Part shown: piece after piece, positions 15,901-21,175 of the stretch
How positions within the stretch are numbered: the first letter of the stretch is position 1
How the letters are laid out: the number at the start of each line of letters is the position of its first letter
Program-made: the position numbers and the translations under genes
IMG/VR virus record: IMGVR_UViG_3300031975_000198
Span: 1-21,175 of that record
Strand: one strand, 5' to 3'
Source: a virus
Length of the DNA: 21,175 bases
The notes under the pieces: model-generated
What the model saw: only the letters and a program-made list of their open reading frames with translations
What the model was told of the DNA's origin: nothing
The model's database searches: none

Positions 15901-16356
15901 TTTTAATGATTGTGAAAGTATAGTACGTAATCCAAACTTAATGCCTTGTTGCCCTGCAACAGATGCAAGTTTACCTGCACCACCTGTTAGTATACCTGCT
16001 ATAGTAGATGGAGCAGACACTATACCACCAAAATAGTCACCTACTTTACGCATAGACATCTTTTCATCTGCCATGTTATCATACACATCCATGACCCTAC
16101 CAAAGTTTGCACGTTGTTCTTGCGTACCATTCTGTGCATATTCGTAGTCACGTATAGCTGTTACTTCATTGACATCTTGATAACGAAAGTGTTCCATGAA
16201 AGCATCATAGACATCTTCACTTGATTGCATATTCTCAGGAGATGAACTAGCACGTTCAGTTAAAAACTTACGTGCATCAGCAATGAAGTCCTCATCTTGC
16301 GAGAGAACTTCTTTATTCATATCTTCTTTTGTGTAGTAATTATAATCTTTTAACAC
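12973..16356 (-). CDS. Large internal virion / DNA-ejection-like protein, 1127 aa
   Basis: This is the largest gene of the window. Residues 1-100 are charged and helical (RYQDVNEVTAIRDYEYAQ). Residues about 105-215 are glycine- and alanine-rich with zipper-like spacing (AGAVEGAIGTVQGAAQEG; GLGSAVVGGGIGAVTSGLL), suited to membrane insertion. The rest is long, mainly helical, with a marine-phage internal-protein segment near LGVMTSQPATAMRN. No lysozyme or transglycosylase motif is seen. Size, place at the end of the virion operon and hydrophobic segments fit a T7 gp16-like ejection role, which is inference. The start codon is GTG (16354-16356) with AGAAAG upstream; an in-frame ATG at 16320 is an alternative. 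Confidence 0.82.
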   Translation of the reverse strand: MLKDYNYYTKEDMNKEVLSQDEDFIADARKFLTERASSSPENMQSSEDVYDAFMEHFRYQDVNEVTAIRDYEYAQNGTQEQRANFGRVMDVYDNMADEKMSMRKVGDYFGGIVSAPSTIAGILTGGAGKLASVAGQQGIKFGLRTILSQSLKGGLKAGAVEGAIGTVQGAAQEGTRVETGLQETFTGRRTLATGLGSAVVGGGIGAVTSGLLTPSAIKAAQRLERIQNVDVTKAAEAKVKTDEVLKNASKEDLDSVEQSLKSLKPEAKGKLDPLDEVDVASGKNIRKSLSESDTLTASIPAELFQNISAAAIQIRNKIKPQKGERITSAIARSLRNEDIVSTDITKILDEHNLSSEQFSLMYLSEVSDAGRTLQASGQVSKSVQTLLRDVDELGEEGLASVTGKEMEQITKKPSIMGKTLDYINPFGGMGRNIDQLRLGVMTSQPATAMRNTENAGFRVIVDAFSRSFDNVLNLRNPFSGTFDVAKFLLNPYEAQVVKQIFKKDFPDAAGRLFRDMADIEVATGAGSGLQKIGIKLNVMNTFSDNIFKRAVFVSSLRRNINDLNKSKATKKLVLTDAHKETIIKGRLKQKLGDDYRQSPDYTATVKSLSLDKQKFHTLETILESGNFKLIPDDILKKSTQDAFEFTYQATPKGDNFFGQLGKGVISLHKAVPFVISSLLPFPRYVANQLKFVYEHTPLIGMLPLDRLRLGIESRTAKGAKAYDWKDRTSKQLTGALLFTAAYAWRAKQGNTNRWYEMTDSQGNTIDGRPLYGPFAPFMLAADILYRTQAGQFIYDKTKGTILEHDKPMEGTLPTFSIRRYGTDIAQALLGSTFRTGMGLYALDKLWTDFGSGSGDAWKKVAGQFVGNIGNTFALPASVVKDFYSQYDEKSRYVPESKTGDTNFLDIVYNKATRALPDFPVVDWTGEGPYEKPLRTPFVTGDIKAVLPAEKQMFGASRRAPKNKFQNEIANLNMEDRELYKRPSDEMLDLYMTEILSKAGGEGNLNESMANFIDSEEYKNLDGVKAKRVELKRKAKIKIDEARDIARERIEAEAMKNGANYSRLSVTEWSRTTQLYKDRVNEYYTKRYKGKSIDADRDKYIMYNGEPMNILNFGLQLAKIYGSKAGEL

Positions 16357-16372
16357 TATCTATCTTTCTATA

Positions 16373-17530
16373 TTACGGAAAATACTTTTTGACTATAGCT
16401 ATTGCTCTTTCTCTATTCATACCACCTATTTCTATAAGCTGTTTAATAAACTGTTGTCTGAACTTTGCTTTACCATTAGAATCTAACTTCTTAAACTTTT
16501 CTGAATTAGCACCTGTAATTTGTTCCTTTAATATTTTAGCAATCTCATTAACATTTTCAGGAACTTTTGGTATCACAGGTTTTTTATTACCATCACCCTT
16601 GGGTTTTTCAGGTATTAAATTTTCAGGGTCTGCATCTCCAATTTTTTTATTATTATCTACTTTTAGAGTACCCTGTGTAGCTAACTCTTGGTCTTCTTTT
16701 ATTCTTTTTAATATCTCTTCATAGGCTTCTTCTTTATTATAGTTACCACTCCTAACTAAAGACCTCCAAAGACTAATATACTTTGCTGATAATTCTTCAG
16801 AAAAATTCTTATCTGAAACTCTTTGCACATTAAACTTAGGCTCTCCACCAATAAAAGATAAATCTCCTCCTAGCTTACCAACTATATATCTTTGTAAATC
16901 GTTTTTAACTTTAGAAGCTGTTAATGTACCACTTTCAGACCTTAATAATTCTTGAGCTTTAGGAGTTACGTTACCACTAAGAGCACTAGCTAAAGCATCA
17001 AAGTCAACAGTACTATCTGATTCTGTTGGAGACAGTGATTCTACACGTTGTTTTATCTTATCGCTTGGGTCTCCCTCTATTCCTATAGCACTCAAGAAAG
17101 TTCCTCTCTTAGGTATTCCAGATAAATCTATAGTAGGCTGTTTATATTTACCTACAATGGCTTCAGATAAATCAGAAACAGACAATGCTCCGTCATACTT
17201 AGATGTTACTTTATATAAAGTATTTAATTTATCTTTAGGTGTTGTTTTGGCTAACTTAATAAAATCGTTTGTCAACCCTTGACTTACAATACCTGCTGAT
17301 TCTTGTTTGCCATATCCTACAGCAACAAGCTGAGACATTTCTTTACTATATTCACTTACTCTCTGCCTTCTTCTTTCTTTAGAATCTAATCTAGCTTTAA
17401 TAATCATACTAGCTGAATCTTTAACTAATTCATTAGTGTATGCTTCATCTTTGTCTATTACTTCTTCTACACCAGAAGCAACACCACCTAAAAAACTTAC
17501 TGCTTTATTTGATAAGCCAAATAAACCCAT
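16373..17530 (-). CDS. Probable internal virion protein, 385 aa
   Basis: This protein starts with a short glycine-rich hydrophobic stretch (GLFGLSNKAVSFLGGVASG). It continues as a helical charged region, then carries a Pro/Lys-rich linker (about 305-330, IPEKPKGDGNKKPVIPKV) before a C-terminal helical module. No enzyme motif is recognised. Its ATG overlaps the preceding stop (TAATG at 17528-17532), and 16 bases separate it from the 1127-residue gene, placing it in the same transcript. Context suggests a virion core or ejection component comparable in position to T7 gp14/gp15, but this is inferred from order alone. Confidence 0.75.
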   Translation of the reverse strand: MGLFGLSNKAVSFLGGVASGVEEVIDKDEAYTNELVKDSASMIIKARLDSKERRRQRVSEYSKEMSQLVAVGYGKQESAGIVSQGLTNDFIKLAKTTPKDKLNTLYKVTSKYDGALSVSDLSEAIVGKYKQPTIDLSGIPKRGTFLSAIGIEGDPSDKIKQRVESLSPTESDSTVDFDALASALSGNVTPKAQELLRSESGTLTASKVKNDLQRYIVGKLGGDLSFIGGEPKFNVQRVSDKNFSEELSAKYISLWRSLVRSGNYNKEEAYEEILKRIKEDQELATQGTLKVDNNKKIGDADPENLIPEKPKGDGNKKPVIPKVPENVNEIAKILKEQITGANSEKFKKLDSNGKAKFRQQFIKQLIEIGGMNRERAIAIVKKYFP

Positions 17531-18042
17531 TAACTTCTCCTTGCCATTAATCCCATAGCAGGTTCATCTTTTTCTTCTACTATGTCCATTTCTTCAGTTT
17601 CTTGCATACCTTCTTCTGTGCCACCTAAATCATCTTTTAATGTAGCTAATGCTGCAGCTATATCTGAATCTTTTGTTTCAGTCTTTGCATCTCTTTCCAT
17701 ACCTGTAACATAATCAATACCTTCATTCTTAGCTATCAATTTCATCATTTCAATAAGCACAGGCATAACAAGAATACCTACGTCTACACTATGCCTTCCT
17801 TCCATAACACCTGCTAATTGTATTGTATTTGCTAGTGTTGTTAAGGGCATACCCATTTCAATAACATTTAATAAACTATCTGTAAAAGCATCATCTTGCA
17901 TACGAGGTAAGTAGTATTGTATTGCTTCTTCTACTGTAGGATACTGTGCAGGTTGCTGCCAAGGTCTAGAACCTACCTCGTTAGTCATAGCCATTCCGGG
18001 AATAGGTGCTTCAAGTCTTGGCTCTAATTTAGGCACTGCCAT
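17530..18042 (-). CDS. Marine-phage virion-associated protein, 170 aa
   Basis: The core VEEAIQYYLPRM ... VIEMGMPLTTLANTIQLAGVMEGRHSVDVGILVMPVLIEMM resembles a small conserved virion-associated protein of marine podoviruses and myoviruses; its exact place in the particle is unknown to me. It has a proline-rich head (PKLEPRLEAPIPG), an acidic tail region and a final GLMARRS. The frame extends to an ATG at 18051, but the AGGAG at 18052-18056 touches that codon; the ATG at 18042 has nine bases of spacing and gives the more natural start MAVPKLEP. It overlaps the upstream gene by 14 bases. Confidence 0.82.
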   Translation of the reverse strand: MAVPKLEPRLEAPIPGMAMTNEVGSRPWQQPAQYPTVEEAIQYYLPRMQDDAFTDSLLNVIEMGMPLTTLANTIQLAGVMEGRHSVDVGILVMPVLIEMMKLIAKNEGIDYVTGMERDAKTETKDSDIAAALATLKDDLGGTEEGMQETEEMDIVEEKDEPAMGLMARRS

Positions 18043-18265
18043 TTGATTCATCTCCTATATCTCTAATAGTTTTTACGTACTGAGCTACTCTAGCTAGAGG
18101 ACTTTTTTCCCTATCGTCATTTTTGTTTTTTATGCTTTTGGTTGACCTTAAAAGACCACTCTTACCACTACTTGTTTTCTTTTCACTTTTACCTTCTAGA
18201 CTCTTTAAATAAGCATCTATCTTATTTACAATCTGAGGTGCTGGGTTACTACTGTATCTACTCAT
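18029..18265 (-). CDS. Small basic hypothetical virion-operon protein, 78 aa
   Basis: This is a lysine- and serine-rich protein with a basic middle (SEKKTSSGKSGLLRSTKS) and a helical C-terminal end (ARVAQYVKTIRDIG). The frame is open up to an ATG at 18313, but the ATG at 18265 is preceded by AAGGAGA (complement of 18274-18280), which overlaps the stop of the upstream 671-residue gene; I take it as the start. No known domain. Basic composition could mean DNA or RNA contact inside the capsid; that is a guess. Confidence 0.75.
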   Translation of the reverse strand: MSRYSSNPAPQIVNKIDAYLKSLEGKSEKKTSSGKSGLLRSTKSIKNKNDDREKSPLARVAQYVKTIRDIGDESNGSA

Positions 18266-18273
18266 ATTATGTT

Positions 18274-18280
18274 TCTCCTT
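18274..18280 (-). promoter_or_regulatory. Shine-Dalgarno AAGGAGA deciding the start at 18265
   Basis: Read on the minus strand, AAGGAGA lies eight bases before the ATG at 18265 and overlaps the TAA stop of the 671-residue gene. It argues against the longer frame starting at 18313, which would have to initiate within the upstream coding sequence. Confidence 0.7.
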
Positions 18281-20294
18281 AACTAAATAAACCTGCTGAT
18301 ATAGCTGAAGCACCTAATTTACCTAATAGACTACCTATAGCCGAAGCTCCTGCTGAACCTGCATTTTCAGAAGCCACAGCTGCTCTAACATCAGCATCAA
18401 TGTTAGCTTTTGCTAACTCCGTGTTCCTGTCTAATTCTCCTTCAGCACTCTTCCATGCCCACTCCATAGTGTCTGCATAAAAGTTCCAAAGGTTAGCATA
18501 CTCTGTATTAGATACGTCTAACACTGCTTTAGCATTTAATTCATTGGCACGATTAACTGCGGCAGTATCTGCTGTGGCAATCTCTCTTCTCCACACTGCA
18601 TTGTTCTGTGCAATAGCTAATTGGTTAGTAGCATTAAATTGGTCACGTTGATTAGCTACTTCTGCATTAAATCTTCCTACAGTATTTTCTTCTCCTGCAT
18701 TAAATTGATTTTGTGCATTTCTTTGTGTAGCATTATATTGTGATATTTGATTTGCTAAATTAGACATGAATTGGTCTGTTTGATTCTGAGAAGTAGCATT
18801 AAATTGATTTGCAGCATTTGTAGCAGCTTGGTCTGTTAACAGTGCTGTGTTAATAGCTTCTGCATTAAATAAAGCAGTTTGTTGTTCATTAGTTAAGTTA
18901 GCCATTTCCATATCTATAAACGACTTAGCATTATTAACTGCTGCTTGTTGCCTGTTATTTAAGTTAGTAGTATCTAGTTGTGTAAGAGCTGCAGCTTCTG
19001 CCATGACTAGTGCCTGACTATTACTTAAGTTTTGTAAGTTCATAGTATTTACAGCACGACTATTCTCTAAGGCAATATTTTGTTCAGCAGTAAAATTCTT
19101 ATCGGCTATGTCACCTATCCTAGCAGAGTTCTGCACTCTTGCTTGAAAGGCTTGGTCAAATTCCTGACCTATAAATGTTGCACGTTGCTCTGCCGCTAAC
19201 ATTGCTCTAGCTTGTCTGTTAGATAAGTTCTGAGACTCAAACTTTGCTGTTGTTGCTGCATCAGCCTGTGCTATAGGAAGTGCTGATTCTAATGCACCTT
19301 GTATCATGGCTTGTCCTGCCATTGAAGATGCACCCATTCCTCTAGCAGCCATCTGTGCCTGAATACCTCTTAATGTTCCTGCTGCCCACGGTGGTGGGTT
19401 ATTAGAATCAAAGTTTGCAGTAAGACCTGCTAGTTGTCCTTGAACAGTAGCCTTTTCTGAAGGGGTAGCAGTGGCAGCTTGTATCTGTTCTGTATACTTA
19501 GATGCTTTCTCTGCATTAGCAACACCATCAATTAACTCACCATCTTGTATTTCCCTCTGCATAGGGTTTTCCATTAATATGGCATTACCCTGTGCAGCAT
19601 CTAAATCTCCTACACTAGAAGTTGTCTGTTGAGCTGCTGTAATCTTTGCTTTTGGGTCATCGGGGTCTAGTTGAGCTGCCGTATTAGCTTCTACTGCTGT
19701 CCTTATATCAGGAGTTACATCTGTTGATGTTACAGTATTAGCAGTTATCTGTTGAGCAGAATCAGCCTGTGCTGTATCAGCAGTAGATGTAGTTACATCA
19801 GTAGCATCTCCTACCTCACCTGTGCCTGTAGCAACTAATTGATTTTCATTTTGTTGTATTAGTTCAGGTTGTGTAACAGCACCTACAGGTATAGCACCTG
19901 TCTGTGCTAGTTTTGCAGTTACATCTGTTACTGTAGCAGGTCTAGTGCCCTCTACAGGATTACCCTCTTCGTCATACGTAGTAGTAGCTATATCACCATA
20001 AGCATCTACCTGACCCTCTCCTGTTCCTAGTGTGGGTACATAGGCTTGTTCTTGAGGTTCAGGCGTAACAGGTGGCATTGGCTGTGTAGTTACATTATCA
20101 CCACCTTCAGCAAACCTACGTACAGAACCACCACGAGCCATCTGTTGTGCTTTAGCTCTATACACAATCATCTCACGTTCTTTGTCAGGGTTTGCCTTTA
20201 TGTAGTCATCAAACTTCTCCATATCACCAGCATAACCCATGCGAGTAGCTATCTTCTGTAATCCTTGTGGCTTAAAGCCTTTAAACATTGCCAT
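18279..20294 (-). CDS. Large repeat-containing virion protein, 671 aa
   Basis: This is a multi-part structural protein. Residues 1-65 are basic and globular, ending in ARGGSVRRFAEGG, a linker-like motif I associate with marine phage virion proteins. Residues about 66-230 are low complexity, rich in T, Q, D and P. A globular piece follows (about 230-350). Residues 356-597 form a continuous 11-residue repeat rich in A, N and Q, probably a long coiled coil. The C-terminus (about 640-671) is a Gly/Ala/Ser-rich hydrophobic tail (GASAIGSLLGKLGASAISA). It could be a tail-needle, tail-tube-extending or ejection protein; no enzyme motif is seen. AGGA lies nine bases before the ATG. Confidence 0.85.
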   Translation of the reverse strand: MAMFKGFKPQGLQKIATRMGYAGDMEKFDDYIKANPDKEREMIVYRAKAQQMARGGSVRRFAEGGDNVTTQPMPPVTPEPQEQAYVPTLGTGEGQVDAYGDIATTTYDEEGNPVEGTRPATVTDVTAKLAQTGAIPVGAVTQPELIQQNENQLVATGTGEVGDATDVTTSTADTAQADSAQQITANTVTSTDVTPDIRTAVEANTAAQLDPDDPKAKITAAQQTTSSVGDLDAAQGNAILMENPMQREIQDGELIDGVANAEKASKYTEQIQAATATPSEKATVQGQLAGLTANFDSNNPPPWAAGTLRGIQAQMAARGMGASSMAGQAMIQGALESALPIAQADAATTAKFESQNLSNRQARAMLAAEQRATFIGQEFDQAFQARVQNSARIGDIADKNFTAEQNIALENSRAVNTMNLQNLSNSQALVMAEAAALTQLDTTNLNNRQQAAVNNAKSFIDMEMANLTNEQQTALFNAEAINTALLTDQAATNAANQFNATSQNQTDQFMSNLANQISQYNATQRNAQNQFNAGEENTVGRFNAEVANQRDQFNATNQLAIAQNNAVWRREIATADTAAVNRANELNAKAVLDVSNTEYANLWNFYADTMEWAWKSAEGELDRNTELAKANIDADVRAAVASENAGSAGASAIGSLLGKLGASAISAGLFS
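18504..19229 (-). repeat. Hendecad (11-residue, 33-bp) protein repeat tract
   Basis: Residues 356-597 of the 671-residue protein fall into 22 consecutive 11-residue units without a break in phase. 22-residue pairs start at N356, E378, N400, N422, N444 and N466 with leads such as NLSNRQ, NFTAEQ, NLSNSQ, NLNNRQ, NLTNEQ. Later units show a recurring aromatic at F476, F498, F509, Y520, F531, F542 and F553 within (Q/R)(F/Y)NA. The repeat is visible in the protein but weak in the DNA, so it is old and maintained by structure. Such periodicity is typical of slightly right-handed coiled coils. Confidence 0.85.
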
Positions 20295-20305
20295 GTATTC
20301 TTATC

Positions 20306-20500
20306 CTACTTCATTACTATTGCGACTACTAAAGCTACTACACCTAAAGTTCCCACCATAGACATAGCTTCTATTCGCCACATTCTTTTGTCTAAACCTT
20401 CTAGTTTATCATTGACCATCTGATACCTGATAGCACATTCTTTCTCGTGTGCATCAAGCTCTAGTTGTACTTTTAGTTCAGGTTGCATACTCATTTTCAT
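20306..20500 (-). CDS. Small coiled-coil protein with C-terminal membrane anchor (XhlA-like topology)
   Basis: This 64-residue protein has a charged helical first half (ELDAHEKECAIRYQMVNDKLEGLDKRMWRIE) and one C-terminal transmembrane helix (about 46-63, MSMVGTLGVVALVVAIVM). That topology is shared by XhlA-type holin accessory proteins and small phage membrane proteins, so a lysis role is possible. It is placed between tail genes, and no endolysin is in the window. In-frame ATGs lie at 20500, 20494 and 20488; AGG on the minus strand is only one base from the first and seven from the second, so the second may be the true start. Confidence 0.75.
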   Translation of the reverse strand: MKMSMQPELKVQLELDAHEKECAIRYQMVNDKLEGLDKRMWRIEAMSMVGTLGVVALVVAIVMK

Positions 20501-20502
20501 AC

Positions 20503-20685
20503 CTAGTCTGCTTCAGCTATTGTGTTGCCATCTATCTTTGCCCACTCAAGGATTGCTTGGTAGTCTGTGTTTGCAGGGTCTAGTGGTACAGATAAAACTA
20601 CGTTGTTATTCACGTGAGTTACTTGATAACTACAAACTTGATTTGTTATTATGTCTATATTCTTTTTTACTGTATTTATAATCAT
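20503..20685 (-). CDS. Small tail-operon protein, 60 aa
   Basis: This 60-residue protein has a beta-like N-terminal half and a C-terminal segment, SVPLDPANTDYQAILEW ... GNTIAEAD, that I associate with short proteins next to tail-fibre genes in marine phages, where it would be a virion or fibre-assembly component. It starts in the stop of the fibre gene (ATGA at 20682-20685), so it is probably translated with it. Function unknown. Confidence 0.75.
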   Translation of the reverse strand: MIINTVKKNIDIITNQVCSYQVTHVNNNVVLSVPLDPANTDYQAILEWAKIDGNTIAEAD

Positions 20686-21175
20686 AACTCTGCTCCAAAC
20701 GCTAAATATGCACTTGCATTATTAGTTCTCATAAACCCTGCTTGACCTGCTGTTATATTACTAACAGCTTCTGTATTTCTAAATTCTACTCTTTGTATTC
20801 CGGGAATAGTAAGTGTAATACTATCAAATGTATCACTGTTAGAATCTGCAATTATTGAAAAATAATTAGTAGCATCTTCTTGAAATGCACTAGGTATTGC
20901 TCTCATTTCTACTGGTAAATCAACTATGGCATAAGCATTTGAAGCATTATATTTTGCGACTATGCCTATACTTGAACTATTACCATTACCTTCGGCAATC
21001 GCAGTATAATACCTTTGACACAAAGCTAGTTCTTCCCCAAATGACCTATGCTCAAATGGTGTGGCTTGTGAGCCTACTTCTAGTTGGACTCCAGTGATGA
21101 AGAATGTTCTGGCATCACTATCAAAGATAGATGTATGGCTTTCTGCCATTCTAGTGTTTTCTACTATGTCTTTCC
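20682..21175 (-). CDS. Tail-fibre-like protein, C-terminal part (5' end outside window)
   Basis: The frame stays open upstream of the first in-window ATG (21149) to the window edge, reading KDIVENTR before MAESHTSIFD, so this is the end of a longer gene. It carries a module common at the ends of phage tail fibres and receptor-binding proteins: FFITGVQLEVGSQATPFEHR, then FGEELALCQRYY, where the LEVG segment closes a carbohydrate-binding-like beta sandwich. This is followed by a roughly 105-residue beta-rich terminal domain with many N, S and T residues, likely facing the receptor. Host recognition is inferred from the family. The length of the whole protein cannot be known here. Confidence 0.85.
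   Translation of the reverse strand, partial: KDIVENTRMAESHTSIFDSDARTFFITGVQLEVGSQATPFEHRSFGEELALCQRYYTAIAEGNGNSSSIGIVAKYNASNAYAIVDLPVEMRAIPSAFQEDATNYFSIIADSNSDTFDSITLTIPGIQRVEFRNTEAVSNITAGQAGFMRTNNASAYLAFGAEL

Noticed and set aside
16329-16724. Plus-strand open frame of 131 residues opposite the 385-residue virion gene
   Set aside because: It shows the antisense composition (many L, I, S, F), has no recognisable domain, and runs against a continuous operon.
18504-19229. Tandem DNA repeat or recombination hot spot
   Set aside because: The 33-base periodicity is clear only at protein level; the DNA units are too diverged to be recent duplications.

Overview
The window is a tightly packed, roughly one-third-GC piece of a marine tailed-phage genome. 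It most resembles the podovirus lineage of Puniceispirillum phage HMO-2011 and its pelagiphage relatives, which infect SAR116, SAR11 and Roseobacter-type alphaproteobacteria. The best marker is a family A DNA polymerase with a DnaJ-like zinc-finger insert between its exonuclease and polymerase parts. A compact B12-dependent ribonucleotide reductase, a T7-type endonuclease I and a MazG pyrophosphohydrolase fit the same picture. Host and lineage are inferred from gene content; no host gene, tRNA or att site is visible.

Left arm, plus strand, about 1-11669: the tail of an upstream gene, two small unknown genes (one a single-span membrane peptide), then a tyrosine integrase, TOPRIM primase with zinc ribbon, RecA-fold helicase, endonuclease VII-type nuclease, DNA polymerase, an acidic-tailed probable ssDNA-binding protein, a Cas4/RecB-like nuclease with an Fe-S cysteine set, T7-type endonuclease I, an unknown protein, a DUF3310 protein, a 52-residue protein, class II ribonucleotide reductase, a small membrane protein, a conserved marine-phage hypothetical, an RMF-like small protein and MazG. 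Nearly all junctions are overlaps or gaps under 35 bases, so this reads as one replication, recombination and nucleotide-supply operon.

Right arm, minus strand, 21175 down to 11666: the end of a tail-fibre-like gene entering at the window edge, a 60-residue companion, a 64-residue coiled-coil/membrane protein with holin-accessory topology, a 671-residue virion protein with a long 11-residue repeat, two small virion proteins, and three large proteins (385, 1127 and 435 residues) that look like internal virion or DNA-ejection proteins. The two arms converge, and their last genes overlap by four bases (TTAG). Capsid, portal, terminase and endolysin genes are not in the window.

No stretch over 300 bases lacks a gene. 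The least expected sequence-level features are: no GATC and no GGCC found anywhere in 21 kb (scanned by eye); a strict 11-residue periodicity over about 240 residues in the 671-residue protein; a shared C-terminal GLMAR peptide on two virion proteins; and two unrelated junction-resolving nucleases in one replication cassette.
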